From Hypomesus transpacificus (Eukaryota > Chordata > Actinopteri > Osmeriformes > Osmeridae), in the NCBI RefSeq assembly GCF_021917145.1, contig NC_061075.1, positions 1,292,215 through 1,356,214 of the forward strand: a stretch of 64,000 nucleotides of DNA, written 5' to 3'. This document shows positions 1-19,319 of this stretch, piece by piece. Position numbers and translations under genes: made by a program. Within the stretch, counting starts at the first letter, position 1. Every line of letters starts with the position of its first letter. Below the pieces are notes generated by a model. That model had not been told where the DNA came from and searched no databases. It worked only from the letters and a program-made list of their open reading frames with translations.

Positions 1-206
1 ACACACACACTCACACACACACACACACTCACACACACACACAAACACACACACACGCATTGTTTAAATCCAACAGCATTTAGAGGAAGAGTGGAGAGAG
101 AAGCTCAGGATCCAGGGTTTGTTCTCCTGTCCTACAAAGAGCAGGCCATCCAGCGCACACACACACTCTCTCACACACACACACACACACTCTCTCACAC
201 ACACAC

Positions 207-248
<42 letters not shown>

Positions 249-857
249 AGCCGGGGCCGGTCTGGAGGTTAAAAGGCGGGGCTGTCTATCAGGACGTGCT
301 GCTGACATCAGCTGTGGAGGTGGAGAGGGGAGGGTGCTCTTTAAGAGGAGCAGAGCGATTGACACTGGCGTTGGAAAGCACTCAGAGCGCTGGGGGGTGG
401 AGGAGGGGGGGGTGGAGGAGGGGGGGGGGGGGAGGAGGGGAGGCGGAGGAGGGGAGGCGGAGGGAGGGGGGGGGGAGCAGCAAACGCCGGGGACACTCGC
501 TAACCGGGTTAAGAAAATGCAAGCTCTCCTCCTCCCTCCTCTCTCCATCTCTGAACCCCAGCTGAAGAAAGGTGCTCTCTGAGTGGGACACTAACTGCAT
601 GCGGGGCAGTACGGGTGCCCACCGGGGAGGGGGCCGGGGGGGGAGGGGGCCGGGGGGGGAGGGGGCCGGGGGGGAGGGAGAGAGGCCAGTGTCACGGCCA
701 ATGAGCTTTTCATTGTCTCCTTCTGAACTCAAAGAGAGAACTTAGACACTATTAACACCAGCGAGGGTGATTAGCTGTGACTTTCTGTCTTACAGATTGG
801 GTATGGTGGGAAGTAGGAGTTATGTTTATTTTTTCGCAGTTTGAAGATAATGCAAGC
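1..857. other. ACBD6 terminal intron, repeat-rich, no exon seen
   Basis: This stretch lies upstream of the last ACBD6 exon and should be intronic. It begins with a (CA)n run (1-58), then a second (CA)n run that ends in a 40-base uninterrupted C run (208-247). G-rich low-complexity DNA follows (390-475 and 620-685). I see no conserved coding segment on either strand; the open frames are repeat-driven. Confidence 0.6.
208..247. repeat. Homopolymer C run (40 C) after a (CA)n tract
   Basis: Forty consecutive C residues directly follow a (CA)n run. Length is prone to assembly and sequencing error. Confidence 0.9.
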
Positions 858-1497
858 TTTTCTGTTTTTCTCTCTTCCTCCTCTATTCATCTCTCTTCCT
901 CCTCTCTCTCTCTCTCCATCTCTCTCCTCTCTCTCTTCCTCCTCTATTCATCTCTCTTCCTCCTCTCTCTCTCTCTCCATCTCTCTCCTCTCTCTCTTCC
1001 TCCTCTATTCATCTCTCTTCCTCCTCTCTCTCTCTCTCCATCTCTCTCCTCTCTCTCTTCCTCCTCTATTCATCTCTCTTCCTCCTCTCTCTCTCTCTTC
1101 CTCCTCTATTCATCTCTCTTCCTCCTCTCTCTCTCTCTCTCTCTCCATCTCTCTCCTCTCTCTCTTCCTCCTCTATTCATCTCTCTTCCTCCTCTCTCTC
1201 TCTCTCTCTCCATCTCTCTCCTCTCTCTCTTCCTCCTCTATTCATCTCTCTTCCTCCTCTCTCTCTCTCTCTCTCCATCTCTCTCCTCTCTCTCTTCCTC
1301 CTCTATTCATCTCTCTTCCTCCTCTCTCTCTCTCTCCATCTCTCTCCATCTCTCTTCCTCCTCTCTCTCTCTCTCCATCTCTCTCCTCTCTCTCTTCCTC
1401 CTCTCTCCATCTCTCTCCTCTCTCTCTTCCTCCTCTCTCCATCTCTCTCCTCTCTCTCTCTCCATCTCTCTCCTCTCTCTCCATCTCTCTCTCTCCC
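858..1497. repeat. Pyrimidine minisatellite in ACBD6 intron, abutting splice acceptor
   Basis: About 640 bases of CT-rich tandem repeat built from units such as CTCTTCCTCCTCTATTCAT alternating with CTCTCTCTCTCCATCT. The plus (transcribed-sense) strand is almost pure pyrimidine. No AG dinucleotide occurs between about 856 and the acceptor AG at 1498-1499. It runs straight into the last ACBD6 exon and so forms an extended polypyrimidine tract. Confidence 0.9.
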
Positions 1498-1499
1498 AG

Positions 1500-1654
1500 C
1501 GTCAGCGTGTGAGTTTGCTGAGGTGGTGGAGCTGCTCCTGCAGGCTGGGGCTGACCCTTCCATCAGAGACCAGGAGGGCTCCCTCCCAGAGGAGGTCACC
1601 CAGTCTGGAGCCATCTCCTCGCTGCTGCGCCAGCACACCGCCCCCAAGGGCTAG
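1500..1654 (+). CDS. acbd6: ACBD6 last coding exon (C-terminal ankyrin repeat)
   Basis: Terminal exon of acyl-CoA-binding domain-containing protein 6. This protein binds long-chain acyl-CoA through an N-terminal ACB domain and carries C-terminal ankyrin repeats; its roles include lipid handling and support of N-myristoylation. Only the end is here. The exon follows a CCCAG acceptor, starts in phase 1 (two bases complete an Ala codon) and encodes 50 further residues beginning SACEFAEVVELLLQAGADPS and ending HTAPKG before TAG at 1652-1654. The motif VELLLQAGADP is an ankyrin helix/loop, and LPEEVT matches the ACBD6 tail as I recall it from human. The ACB domain and earlier ankyrin repeats lie upstream of the window. 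Identity is supported by the neighbouring LHX4-QSOX1-CEP350 order. Alternative: another ankyrin protein, judged unlikely. Confidence 0.9.
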
Positions 1655-2420
1655 CAGGCCCCGTCACAACAGCCCACCTCCCCCAGCCCCAGCCGGGACC
1701 CCCCCCCCCTGTCTCCCCCCAGCCTGGACCCCCCCAGCCTGGACCCCCCACCCTCCCCCCAGCCTGGACCCCCCCAGCCTGGACCCCCCCACCCTCCCCC
1801 CACCCTCCCCCCTCTGTCTCCCCCCAGCCTGGACCCCCCCCAGCCTGGACCCCCCACCCTCCCCCCAGCCTGGACCCCCCCAGCCTGGACCCCCCACCCT
1901 CCCCCCAGCCTGGACCCCCCCAGCCTGGACCCCCCCAGCCTGGACCCCCCACCCCTCCCCCCACCCTCCCCCCTCTGTCTCCCCCCAGCCTGGACCCCCC
2001 CCAGCCTGGACCCCCCCACCCTCCCCCCACCCTCCCCCCTCTGTCTCCCCCCAGCCTGGACCCCCCCAGCCTGGACCCCCCACCCTCCCCCCTCTGTCTC
2101 CCCCCCAGCCTGGACACCACCCCATACCAGTCTGCAGACCTGGGCCAAAAAAAGTGTATAGATTCATTTCAACACTAAACTCACAAGGTGCGCTTGATTT
2201 AAACGCATGTGGTCCAGGGAAACATGTGTGCCCTCTAAACAAAATCAAGCATACCACTTTTATTTCAATAGCCGTTGAACGCTGTTTTTGATCCAGGTCG
2301 GCCAACCAATCAACTATGTCCTGACTGTCACCCAGTGCTATGGTGTCTCTTGTGGTATATTCCAAGGAATGCATTTATCATTGCTATTAAAGAGTTCAAC
2401 CAAAACATAAACTTGGATTC
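1655..2420 (+). other. acbd6: Probable ACBD6 3'UTR with poly(A) signal ATTAAA
   Basis: Sequence following the ACBD6 stop codon. It contains a 16-bp minisatellite and then unique sequence. An ATTAAA hexamer at 2386-2391 is the first plausible polyadenylation signal, placing cleavage near 2405-2420. No other exon is seen. Confidence 0.5.
1690..2115. repeat. 16-bp minisatellite CCCAGCCTGGACCCCC
   Basis: Roughly 420 bases of CAGCCTGGACCCCCC-type units, alternating with CACCCTCCCCC and CTCTGTCTCCCC spacers. It starts about 35 bases after the ACBD6 stop codon and is therefore probably in the 3'UTR. The minus strand is strongly G-rich. Confidence 0.9.
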
Positions 2421-3039
2421 TCTTTTATTTCTAGAACTTCCTCACTTTAGCTTTAGCGTTTACAATTGGTCTACGTGTAGATAAATGCATATACGAGGGC
2501 GTCCATCTTGGTGCAACCTTCAGCTACCCAATGTACCTCTGTATATCAACAACATGATCCCTTTCTTACTTGTTAAAGATTCAAAACAGGCTCCAGAAAT
2601 ATTTGTTGTCAAACTGTCACATCCAACACCAGGTCACTTCTGTTATTAGTAGCCCCACATTCCCCATCATTATCATCATCATCATCTGGCCTCTTCATTG
2701 TGGCGGGGGCCCCTCCAGTACACACTGTTTCCCAGCCCCCCTCCCAGCCCCCCTCCCAGCCCCCCTCACTTCACATCTCCCTGGACCTCCTCCAGACACC
2801 CACCACATGGGCTCCATCCCAAATCTGCTTTACCCCTCCCGAAGCTTTCCTGAGTCACCCTCCCTCCAGCCCTCCCCGACTCCCTCTCTCTATCCCCCCC
2901 CCCCCTCCCCCCCCCCCCCCCTCAGCAGACTAGCAGAGGATGAGAACAAACTAAATCTGGATCCCAGCGCTAAACCACTGCTTGATAAAGAAGCTAAAGC
3001 ACATTTGAACAAACAATGGGGACAGGACATACACTAATC

Positions 3040-3523
3040 CCTCTCTCTCTCATCCGTCTGTCTGCCTGCCTGCCTGTCAGTCCTCCTTTCCCTGCTTTCT
3101 GTCTCTCTCTCTGTCTCTCTCTGTCTCTCTCTCTCTCATCCGTCTGTCTGTCTGCCTGCCTGTCAGTCCTCCTTTCCCTGCTTTCTGTCTCTCTCTGTCT
3201 CTCTCTCTGTGTTTCTCTCTGTCTCTCTCTGTCCATGTCTCTCTCTCTGTCTCTCTCTCAGTCTGTCTCTCTGTCTCTCTCTCCCTGTCTCTCTCTGTCT
3301 CTCTCTCCCTGTCTCTCTCTGTCTGTCTCTCTCTCTGTCTCTCTCTCAGTCTGTCTCTCTCTGTCTGTCTCTCTGTCTCTCTCTCCCTGTCTCTCTCTCC
3401 CTGTCTCTCTCTCTCTCTGTCTCTCTCTCTCTGTCTCTCTCCCTGTCTCTCTCTCTGTCTCTCTCTCTCAGTCTGTCTCTCTGTCTCTCTCTCTGTCTCT
3501 CTCTCTGTCTCTCTCTCTCTCGT
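3040..3523. repeat. (TCTG/TCTC)n microsatellite-like tract
   Basis: About 480 bases of TCTCTCTG-type repeat, with two copies of a longer unit containing CATCCGTCTGTCTG and TCAGTCCTCCTTTCCCTGC near 3050-3185. Confidence 0.9.
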
Positions 3524-4027
3524 AGTGTGTTCCTCTGTGAGGCCTTTAACAGGAACTACTAATGTCAACTGGTGTCTGTCAGACTCAACACAGAAGTGCA
3601 TCAGAGATCAGTCGACCCCACAGGACCGACACCAAGTTCTGCTCTGACAGATCAGTCCAATTCAAAGACGTCTGAAAAGGCTGGAAGTTACTGCTTTGGC
3701 AGTCAGCTGAATGCGTGGGTGGGTGTGTGTGGGTGGGGGGTGTGTGTGTGTGTGTGGGTGTGTTTAAGGAGAGGGGAGGGGGGCAGGAGGATGTTAGACC
3801 AGCAGTCGGTAAGACATTTTCAACAGTATCAGTCACACTCCATCGCCTCAGAGAGAGGCACACTTGGCCCTCACCCCCCCCTCCACAGCCCCCCCCCACC
3901 CCGTTACCTCGTTAGGCTTTCTATTCACGTCCCACCATTAGAGTGCCTGTAGTCCTAAAGCCTGTTTGTCCAGTCATCTCCTCATCCTGACCCTCGACTG
4001 AAGCTGCTGATGGGAACAAAGCTGGGG

Positions 4028-4800
4028 GCTGGGGCTGTGGTGGAGGATGAGGCTGAGGGCAGGAGTGGAGGCTGGGGATGGGGCTGTGGTGGAGGCTGGG
4101 GATGGGGCTGTGGTGGAGGATGAGGCTGGGGATGGGGCTGTGGTGGAGGATGAGGCTGGGGATGGGGCTGTGGTGGAGGCTGAGGCTGAGGGCAGGAGTG
4201 GAGGCTGGGGATGGGGCTGTGGTGGACGCTGAGGCTGGGGCTAGGGCTGTGGTGGAGGCTGAGGCTGGGGATGGGGCTGTGGTGGACGCTGAGGCTGGGG
4301 ATGGGGCTGTGGTGGAGGCTGGGGATGGGGATGGGGCTGTGGTGGACGCTGAGGCTGGGGATGGGGCTGTGGTGGAGGCTGGGGATGGGGCTGTGTTGGA
4401 GGCTGAGGCTGGGGATGGGGCTGTGGTGGAGGATGAGGCTGGGGATGGGGCTGTGGTGGAGGTTGAGGCTGGGGATGGGGCTGTGGTGGAGGCTGAGGCT
4501 GGGGATGGGGCTGTGGTGGAGGCTGGGGATGGGGCTGTGGTGGAGGCTGGGGATGGGGCTGTGGTGGAGGATGAGGCTGGGGATGGGGCTGTGGTGGAGG
4601 CTGAGGCTGGGGATGGGGATGGGGCTGTGGTGGAGGATGAGGCTGAGGGCAGGAGTGGAGGCTGGGGATGAGGCTGGGGTGGAGGGTGAGGCTGGGGATG
4701 AGGATGAGGCTGGGGTGGAGGGTGAGGCTGGGGATGAGGGTGAGGATGAGGCTGGGGTGGAGGGTGAGGCTGGGGTGGAGGGTGAGGCTGGGGTGGCTGA
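4028..4800. repeat. G-rich 30/24-bp minisatellite
   Basis: Tandem array whose consensus unit on the plus strand is GGCTGAGGCTGGGGATGGGG followed by CTGTGGTGGA (30 bp), with a frequent 24-bp variant lacking the first GGCTGA. The last ~130 bases degenerate to GGGTGAGGCTGGGGTGGA. Units are multiples of 6, so several frames stay open on both strands; I do not regard these as genes. Many G4 runs make quadruplex formation possible. Confidence 0.9.
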
Positions 4801-5221
4801 TGGTGCGTGTCTCTCTGCCTGTCTGCACCACTCTGACACTAAGCCCATTATGCTTCCATTATAGAGGCCGCAATCTTCTCTGAGCTTTTCACTTCTGACA
4901 CCAACGCCTCCGGTCACATTCACCAGGCTCTGCACAGCTGCCACACTCCTTACTGAACACTGCTGCTTAAAGTTACCTCTGTCTCTCTCCATCTTTCTGA
5001 CTCTCTCCATCTGTCTATCTTTCTCTTCCTCTCTCTCTCCCTCGGTCTGTATAATAGCATTAGCGACAGATGGCTCAGGTTGGTAACAGGGTTGACCACG
5101 GAACACTTTTCACTCTCTCTTCCATCCCTGTTTCTCTCCATCCCCCTTTCACTCCTGCTCCTTTCACAATCCTCTCTCTCTCATTTCATCTTTTCTACTC
5201 ACCTACGTCTTCCTTTCACTC

Positions 5222-5227
5222 CACCCC

Positions 5228-5270
<43 letters not shown>
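5222..5270. repeat. (CT)n tract
   Basis: Simple CT repeat with no associated gene. Confidence 0.85.
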
Positions 5271-5271
<1 letters not shown>

Positions 5272-7085
5272 CCGCCTGGTAGCTAAAAGCAATGGCATGT
5301 TGCAGCACCGGCCAACCATTAATGCAATCCTTTGCTCCCTACTCCCCCTAGTCTTCCAGTCTCGCTGCAAATCCAACAGTAAGCAAAAATACCCTTTCGT
5401 TTCTATATCCTCCTCCCCCCTCCCCCCCCCCCCCCCCTCCTCCCTCTCACATCTCCTGGAGGGGCAGTGCTGTAGTCCATGGCACCCCTCCAGAGGAAGT
5501 GTGTCTGTGTTTAGGTCAGCAAGAAAAACTACGTCTCCCTGCACGCACGGCGACGCTTTAACTTTTCTTTATCGACTCCAGCAGGCAACCGAGAGACACG
5601 GGGACACAACCCGCCTCCCGACACGCCGGTGGCTGAGCCTGTGGAGGATGTGTGGGAAATGTAGTTGAGATACTTAACATAAGGGCTTTCTTGCCTGCTT
5701 AATGCGACCTTGAGCTTGTCATTGAGAAGGCCGGTCCCAACACCAGTCCCCACAGCTCCGTCACAGCTGCCATTGCTCAGCCAACAGATGAAACCACAGG
5801 AGGAGGAGGAGAGAGGGAAAAAAAACCCTGTCTTGGCGTCTAAGATTGAGCTGAGACCCATTCTAAATTATATCTGTTTTACATGTTAATATATTTCCCC
5901 TCGTTTTCCCTCAGAGAAAACATGGGACGTTTTCCTTCAGGAAGTTTGTAATAAAAGCCTTTCGATCGATGATAATGGCATTTGTGCTTGTGTTTGTCAT
6001 CTTTGCAAAAGCAACAGTGTAGGACTCTCCTAGATTTATTTGTATAGTAGTGCTGTAAGTGCTGTGTAAATTATCCTAACTGTCTTTGTCGCTCTTTATC
6101 TTTGTAAGGCAGCACTATTAGTAGCTATCCATTAAGGCCCACGAACCGTCCAATCAATGCCTGAGTAAAAATACAGCTCGTTTTGGTGGAGTTTTATGCA
6201 AACGTACACAGTCTGTGAGCTTGATGTTAGCTTTGGTTTTATGCAACTGGAATAGCTAAAACACTCGCAAATCAATACTACCTCCGTTTGGAGTAGGACG
6301 CTATACCTTTGTCTGGAGAGTGAGACAGATGTCTTGGCTGCAGGTTGAGAATTCAAATGACTTTGAACCGGGCCTACATATGTTTTCACGTCGTCATGGA
6401 TGTTGACAGTAGCATTGCAGAAGCTCAAGTGATGCAGGGCGTTCAGTAGATTGCACATTGTCTGGTCTGGTCCCTTCTATTAAAATCTCTGCAGGGTTAA
6501 ACTTGGCAAAACAAGGCCCAAATGGTGCTAGGAACAAATACCAGAGGATTTGAACAGTGGCTAACCACTTATTGCTACATTTCTGTTTTGAAATATAGTC
6601 ACATTGAGTCACAAGAACCGTGACTCTTAAACCTTAGCCCTCTGACCTCAATTAGGCTACTGGTCGGAAAAAAATGCGCACACAGCATTAGGCATACATG
6701 AAATTGTGTTGGTCATTACGCACTATTTGAGACAGCCCTTGCGGCATTATTTACGGTAACTGTGCTTAATGACGTTGAGTTGGTACATTTAGCCTTCAGA
6801 TTTCTGGTCATTTTGCACAACACTATAACAGCTAGGCTAGGGCGACAAAACAGTGGCACGGCGGCCCGGGAAAAATCAGTTGGCACGGCAGCCAAAAGGT
6901 TTTTAAATAACATAACCTACCTTTGATGAACTTTGGTTTTCTGCACAAAATTAAGTTCTGGTGTAGGTCTTCCTTTGCCTATTAACTCCAAATTCTCATT
7001 TAAAGTTAACCTTGAAAACGGCGCATGTAACAAATGTGAAACAATGTCCTCCTCACTAGCGGGAACGTTGCTGGCGACTTCAATT

Positions 7086-7297
7086 GTGAAGTGAACGAAC
7101 AAGCTAACTAACGTTACTTTAGCTAGTTTATTAGCTTGTGAAGTGAACGAACAAGCTAACTAACGTTACTTTAGCTAGTTTATTAGCTTGTGAAGTGAAC
7201 GAACAAGCTAACTAACGTTACGTTAGCTAGTTTATTAGCTTGTGAAGTGAACGAACAAGCTAACTAACGTTACGTTAGCTAGTTTATTAGCTTGTGA
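7086..7297. repeat. 52-bp tandem repeat, four copies
   Basis: Four near-identical 52-bp units beginning GTGAAGTGAACGAACAAGCT and containing the palindrome TAACGTTA. The first two copies read ACGTTACTTTAG and the last two ACGTTACGTTAG, so the array carries two sub-variants in blocks, as expected from pairwise duplication. Confidence 0.95.
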
Positions 7298-7607
7298 TCG
7301 CGTTCCCCACAACAGGCGTAACTTGTCACAAAGTTAGCGACAACAAAGCCCACCAATTTAGAGGGAAGATATGATTGGTCAATTTACTGTCAATGGAAAT
7401 TTGTCAATACTGATAGGGTGTCAAAAGGGGATTTTTTAGATTGTCAAATTATGAATTAATAAAATAAAAGTAGAACAGATTACCTTTAAAATATAATTTT
7501 TAGAATATATTAGGCCCTTTCTGAGAGCCTAAAGGGTCTGGACAGTTCCCCACTGATAGAGATGCTGTCTGGACAAGCACAAACCAACCAGCCAGTATTC
7601 ACCACAC

Positions 7608-7825
7608 CAGTGGTTCCCAACCCTGTTCCTCAGGGCATGCCTGTCCTGCACGTTTTAAATGTTTGTTTCCCTGCTTGATTCAAATGAATGGTCATAAGCA
7701 GGCTTCTGCAGAGCTGGCATTCTGATTCTAACGACCCATTCATTTGAATCAGGAGTGTTAGAGCAGGGAAACATCTAAAACATGCAGGACAGGGGTACCC
7801 TGAGGACCAGGGTTGGGGACCACTG
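7608..7825. mobile_element. hAT-like non-autonomous MITE with 8-bp target duplication
   Basis: A 218-bp element with long inverted ends. It opens with CAGTGGTTCCCAACC and closes with the imperfect complement GGTTGGGGACCACTG. The arms stay complementary for about 85 bases, with matching segments such as CTGCTTGATTCAAATGAATGG and its complement. The flanks CACCACAC (7600-7607) and CACTACAC (7826-7833) match at 7 of 8 positions, the 8-bp size expected of hAT elements. The CAGTGGTTCCCAAC terminus is typical of vertebrate Charlie/hAT non-autonomous elements. No transposase is encoded. Confidence 0.85.
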
Positions 7826-8145
7826 CACTACACTACCCAAACCAACCCAGGACTAGCCGGCCTGCTCAGAAACTAACCCTAACACTAACTTGAGGGACTG
7901 CCTGAGCACATTGTGTCTCCTGCTAAATCTCAGGAACACACAGTTCAACCCGTGTGTGTCAGTGAAGAGCCACAGACAGGCCAACAGACAGACAGTGTCT
8001 GTCCTGTATTTGCCCCTCTGTCTTGAAGCATATTTAACAACAAAAAAAGCAGTTTACAATTAATCAACAGTGCGGGAGGCGGGGCCAGTGGGATTAGGGA
8101 AAGATTTGACTGTGTAAAACTACAATCTGGTGCTGGGTATTTACT

Positions 8146-8212
8146 GTGTGTGTGTGTATGCGTGCTCGGGCGTGGGTGTGTGTGCGAGCGTGCGTGCGTG
8201 TGTGTGGTCGAG
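8146..8212. repeat. (TG)n-type microsatellite
   Basis: TG-rich repeat with GCGTGC interruptions in the intergenic region just beyond the LHX4 3' end. Confidence 0.8.
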
Positions 8213-8436
8213 TAGGGGTGGCAGATGTTCTATTGCCCCTCTCCAGGGGGGAGGGTGGAGGGAGGGAGGGTGGGAGGGGGATGGTGGTGCGGGGGCTGAT
8301 GGATGGGCACGTCCCAACAAACAAACAAACAGCATGTAAGAGCAGAGCAGGCAAACAGAACTCTCACTGACGCTATGAAACTAGAAACCCTTTCCACGGC
8401 CTGTTGAAAAGAACTGGTGTATTTCCACATCTCAAT

Positions 8437-8482
8437 ACCCGGTACAACAATTACCCGGTACAACAAATACCCGGTACAAGAA
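8437..8482. repeat. Short 16-bp triplication ACCCGGTACAACAA
   Basis: Three successive copies of TACCCGGTACAACAA-like units next to the predicted LHX4 polyadenylation site. Confidence 0.8.
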
Positions 8483-8515
8483 ACTTGAGTAAAGCAGAGA
8501 GAAACACCAGTCACG

Positions 8516-10261
8516 GTACCCAAAGACAATTCAGCTTTATTTTCCTCATATAGATTTGACTGTACACAGTTCATACCATTGCACAGAAGGCATAAATGAA
8601 TAATTCGGTGCTCTCTTGTAAATCTTTTTCAAAGACACATGGCAATAAATAGAGCTCAGGAAACAAGACGATCGACACGTTCTGAAACTGTACAAAATTT
8701 ACAACGATTAAGACGCAAAGTTCTGAGGCAACGTAGACTGAAGTATTTCCACTCGGGTTTGTGTTTAGTTTTTTTTCCAGGGGTTGTTTTGCGTTCTGGC
8801 TGGTGGAGGTACATGATTTGGCAATTGATGAAAAATAAAATAAAAACATGAACAAAAAACTGAGAGAGACTTTGAACGTTGTTTTTATACCCATTATATT
8901 TTCTTACACTGAACCCTATGTATCTCTCTCTCTCTCAGGGCAATGAGGATGGCAATTTAGGCAAAATCTAAATGGACAAAACTACCAGTGAAGATATTTG
9001 ATCGACAACTCTTGCTGGTATTACTTCAGCCTGTTGTCAGAACAGTGTTGTGGCGCTGGTTCCGGTAAACACCAGTATATCCATGTGGTTCCTAACATGT
9101 AGTCTGGAAAACACACGACGATCTATCAGATACTATGACAACTTCAACAGTCATCCTCTTAAGAGCAGAGCTCAGCGTGAAGTCACTTAATCCTATTGGC
9201 ATGCATCCTGGAGGGGAGGGGAGAGGAGAGGAGGGGATAGGAGAGGAGAGGAGGGGATAGGAGAGAAGAGGAGGGAAGGGGAGGGGAGAGGAGAGGAGAT
9301 GAGGGGAGGGAAAAATACTAACTGGATGAGACTCTTCGCAATGTAAATTCAAGCCTCTACGTCAATGTTGAAAACAAACACTTCTGAGAAACCTCTAAAA
9401 GGTACTTGCCATGCCCTTCAAACAGTTCACAACAGACAGTCATGCCCTGCAAGCAGTTCACAACAGACAGATAGACAGACAGACAGTTAGGCAGACAGAC
9501 AGTTAGGCAGACTTAGCACGGTAAAGCTAAGCTTTTTCCGCACATCTAAAAACACTAACACAGGGAACCCTACACTCATGCTGCCATTGGTGAGTTTCTC
9601 GACCAATGAAACGCTGCAGTCAGCTAGCCTTGTGCCTACAGTACGCCCTGACCAATCAGGAGGAGTCTAAAGTGCATGGCCATGGAGGGGCCTGTACTGA
9701 CAGAGGGAGAGACAAGCGAGAACCAATCCTGTTGAGGATGATCTCTAAGAGTCTGTGTCCAGATCGTGGGTCCCACGTGGCGGCTGATACCTGGCCCAGT
9801 CTGGCTCCTCTACAACGGATGACAACATCACCTCATACAAGCTGGAGATTTTGAGTTACAATAAATGAGAAAAAAATAATAAATACAAACGGGATGAAAA
9901 GCTAAATGTACTGTATGACAGTGGGAATATTCAGTAGTGTTTAGTTTGTGTGAGAACGTCACACACACACCTGCCAGTCTCCAGCACACTGCTGTGGTCA
10001 GGTGGGTGGTTACGGTCGTCTTCTTGCAATTGGCCAAAGGCAGAACTTGCCAGAAGAGTTCCTCTCCTCCTCTTCCTCCTCCTCTTCCTCCAGTATAAAA
10101 TAAATAAGACACCACTCTCTCAGGGTGATAGAAATGTAAAAAGCCTTCCAACAGTCCCAACCCAATCCCAGTCTCTTCATTTCATCCTCCCACCCCCCCC
10201 CCCCCCACCACCCCCTCCCCCCACCCCTCAAATTTGTTACAATGGTTTGTTCCAGGACTCC
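8516..10261 (-). other. lhx4: Probable LHX4 3'UTR
   Basis: Sequence downstream of the LHX4 stop on the minus strand. A minus-strand AATAAA occurs at 8536-8541 and is the best polyadenylation candidate, implying a 3'UTR of about 1.7 kb. The UTR includes a purine/pyrimidine minisatellite near 9210-9310 and a C/G-rich run near 10191-10230. The true end needs transcript data; I infer it only from the hexamer. Confidence 0.4.
9209..9310. repeat. GGGAGAGGAGAGGAGGGGATA minisatellite
   Basis: About 100 bases of purine-only tandem repeat (AGGAGAGGAGGGGATAGG type) inside the predicted LHX4 3'UTR. Confidence 0.85.
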
Positions 10262-18839
<8,578 letters not shown>

Positions 18840-19110
18840 CGTGATCCAAACCGGGGTTAAGACACACACACATACACCCACAACGCGGTGGGCTCGAGCT
18901 CCCTGCTTCTTTCTTGAGAAAAGATATTCGGTGACACAAAACTGAACCGGGGTAGCCTCTATCAGGCGACGGGCCCTCGGTATTACTTGCTGTCCCGTTA
19001 AAGTCCGTTCAGTTATTTCTTTCTCGGGATATTGTCCGTGCGTACTGAATTTCGCCGTGCTCTTTTGGTGTGGATCACACAAGCTGCTTGATTCATTCAC
19101 ACTGCAGCGG
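18840..19110 (-). other. lhx4: LHX4 5'UTR / possible N-terminal extension
   Basis: Sequence upstream of the conserved start. The LHX4 frame has no stop for 87 codons up to an ATG at 19098-19100, beginning MNESSSLCDPHQ. I favour 5'UTR because the extension is not part of the LHX4 family as I know it. Confidence 0.5.
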
Positions 19111-19111
19111 A

Positions 19112-19160
19112 GGCCGTGACGTCAGCGCGGCAGAGGCCCCGCCCGGGGCCAATGGGAGCC
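19112..19160 (-). promoter_or_regulatory. lhx4: Candidate LHX4 core promoter: CRE, GC box, CCAAT
   Basis: A full CRE palindrome TGACGTCA (19117-19124), a GC box CCCCGCCC (19137-19144) and CCAAT (19149-19153) cluster within 40 bp, just upstream of the predicted 5'UTR. The surrounding GC-rich DNA contrasts with the AT-rich flanks. No TATA box was recognised. This is a motif-based call. Confidence 0.55.
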
Positions 19161-19227
19161 TCGGACAAGACAGAGATGGGCGGAAGAATGTTCCACTGGA
19201 GCGCAGGTGTGCCAAACGGAAATAAGG

Positions 19228-19259
19228 AGGAGGCAGAGAGAGATGGAGAGAGAGAGAGA

Positions 19260-19298
<39 letters not shown>

Positions 19299-19312
19299 AG
19301 AGAGAGAGAGAG
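19228..19312. repeat. GAGAGATG purine microsatellite
   Basis: (GA)n with ATGG interruptions immediately upstream of the LHX4 promoter cluster. Confidence 0.9.
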
Positions 19313-19319
19313 GCTCTCC

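Larger units (their letters stand above)
2421..8515. other. Convergent ACBD6-LHX4 intergenic region
   Basis: About 6 kb between the two converging genes. Apart from the tandem arrays and the MITE listed separately, I see no coding exon or RNA gene. Open frames here are short or composed of low-complexity repeat. Confidence 0.6.

Noticed and set aside
266..590. Possible coding exon in GC-rich DNA after the C run
   Set aside because: No recognised motif; frames are driven by G runs and lie in the ACBD6 intron.
777..2291. 504-codon plus-strand frame rich in Leu/Ser then Pro
   Set aside because: Runs through two minisatellites in the wrong frame for the ACBD6 exon it overlaps.
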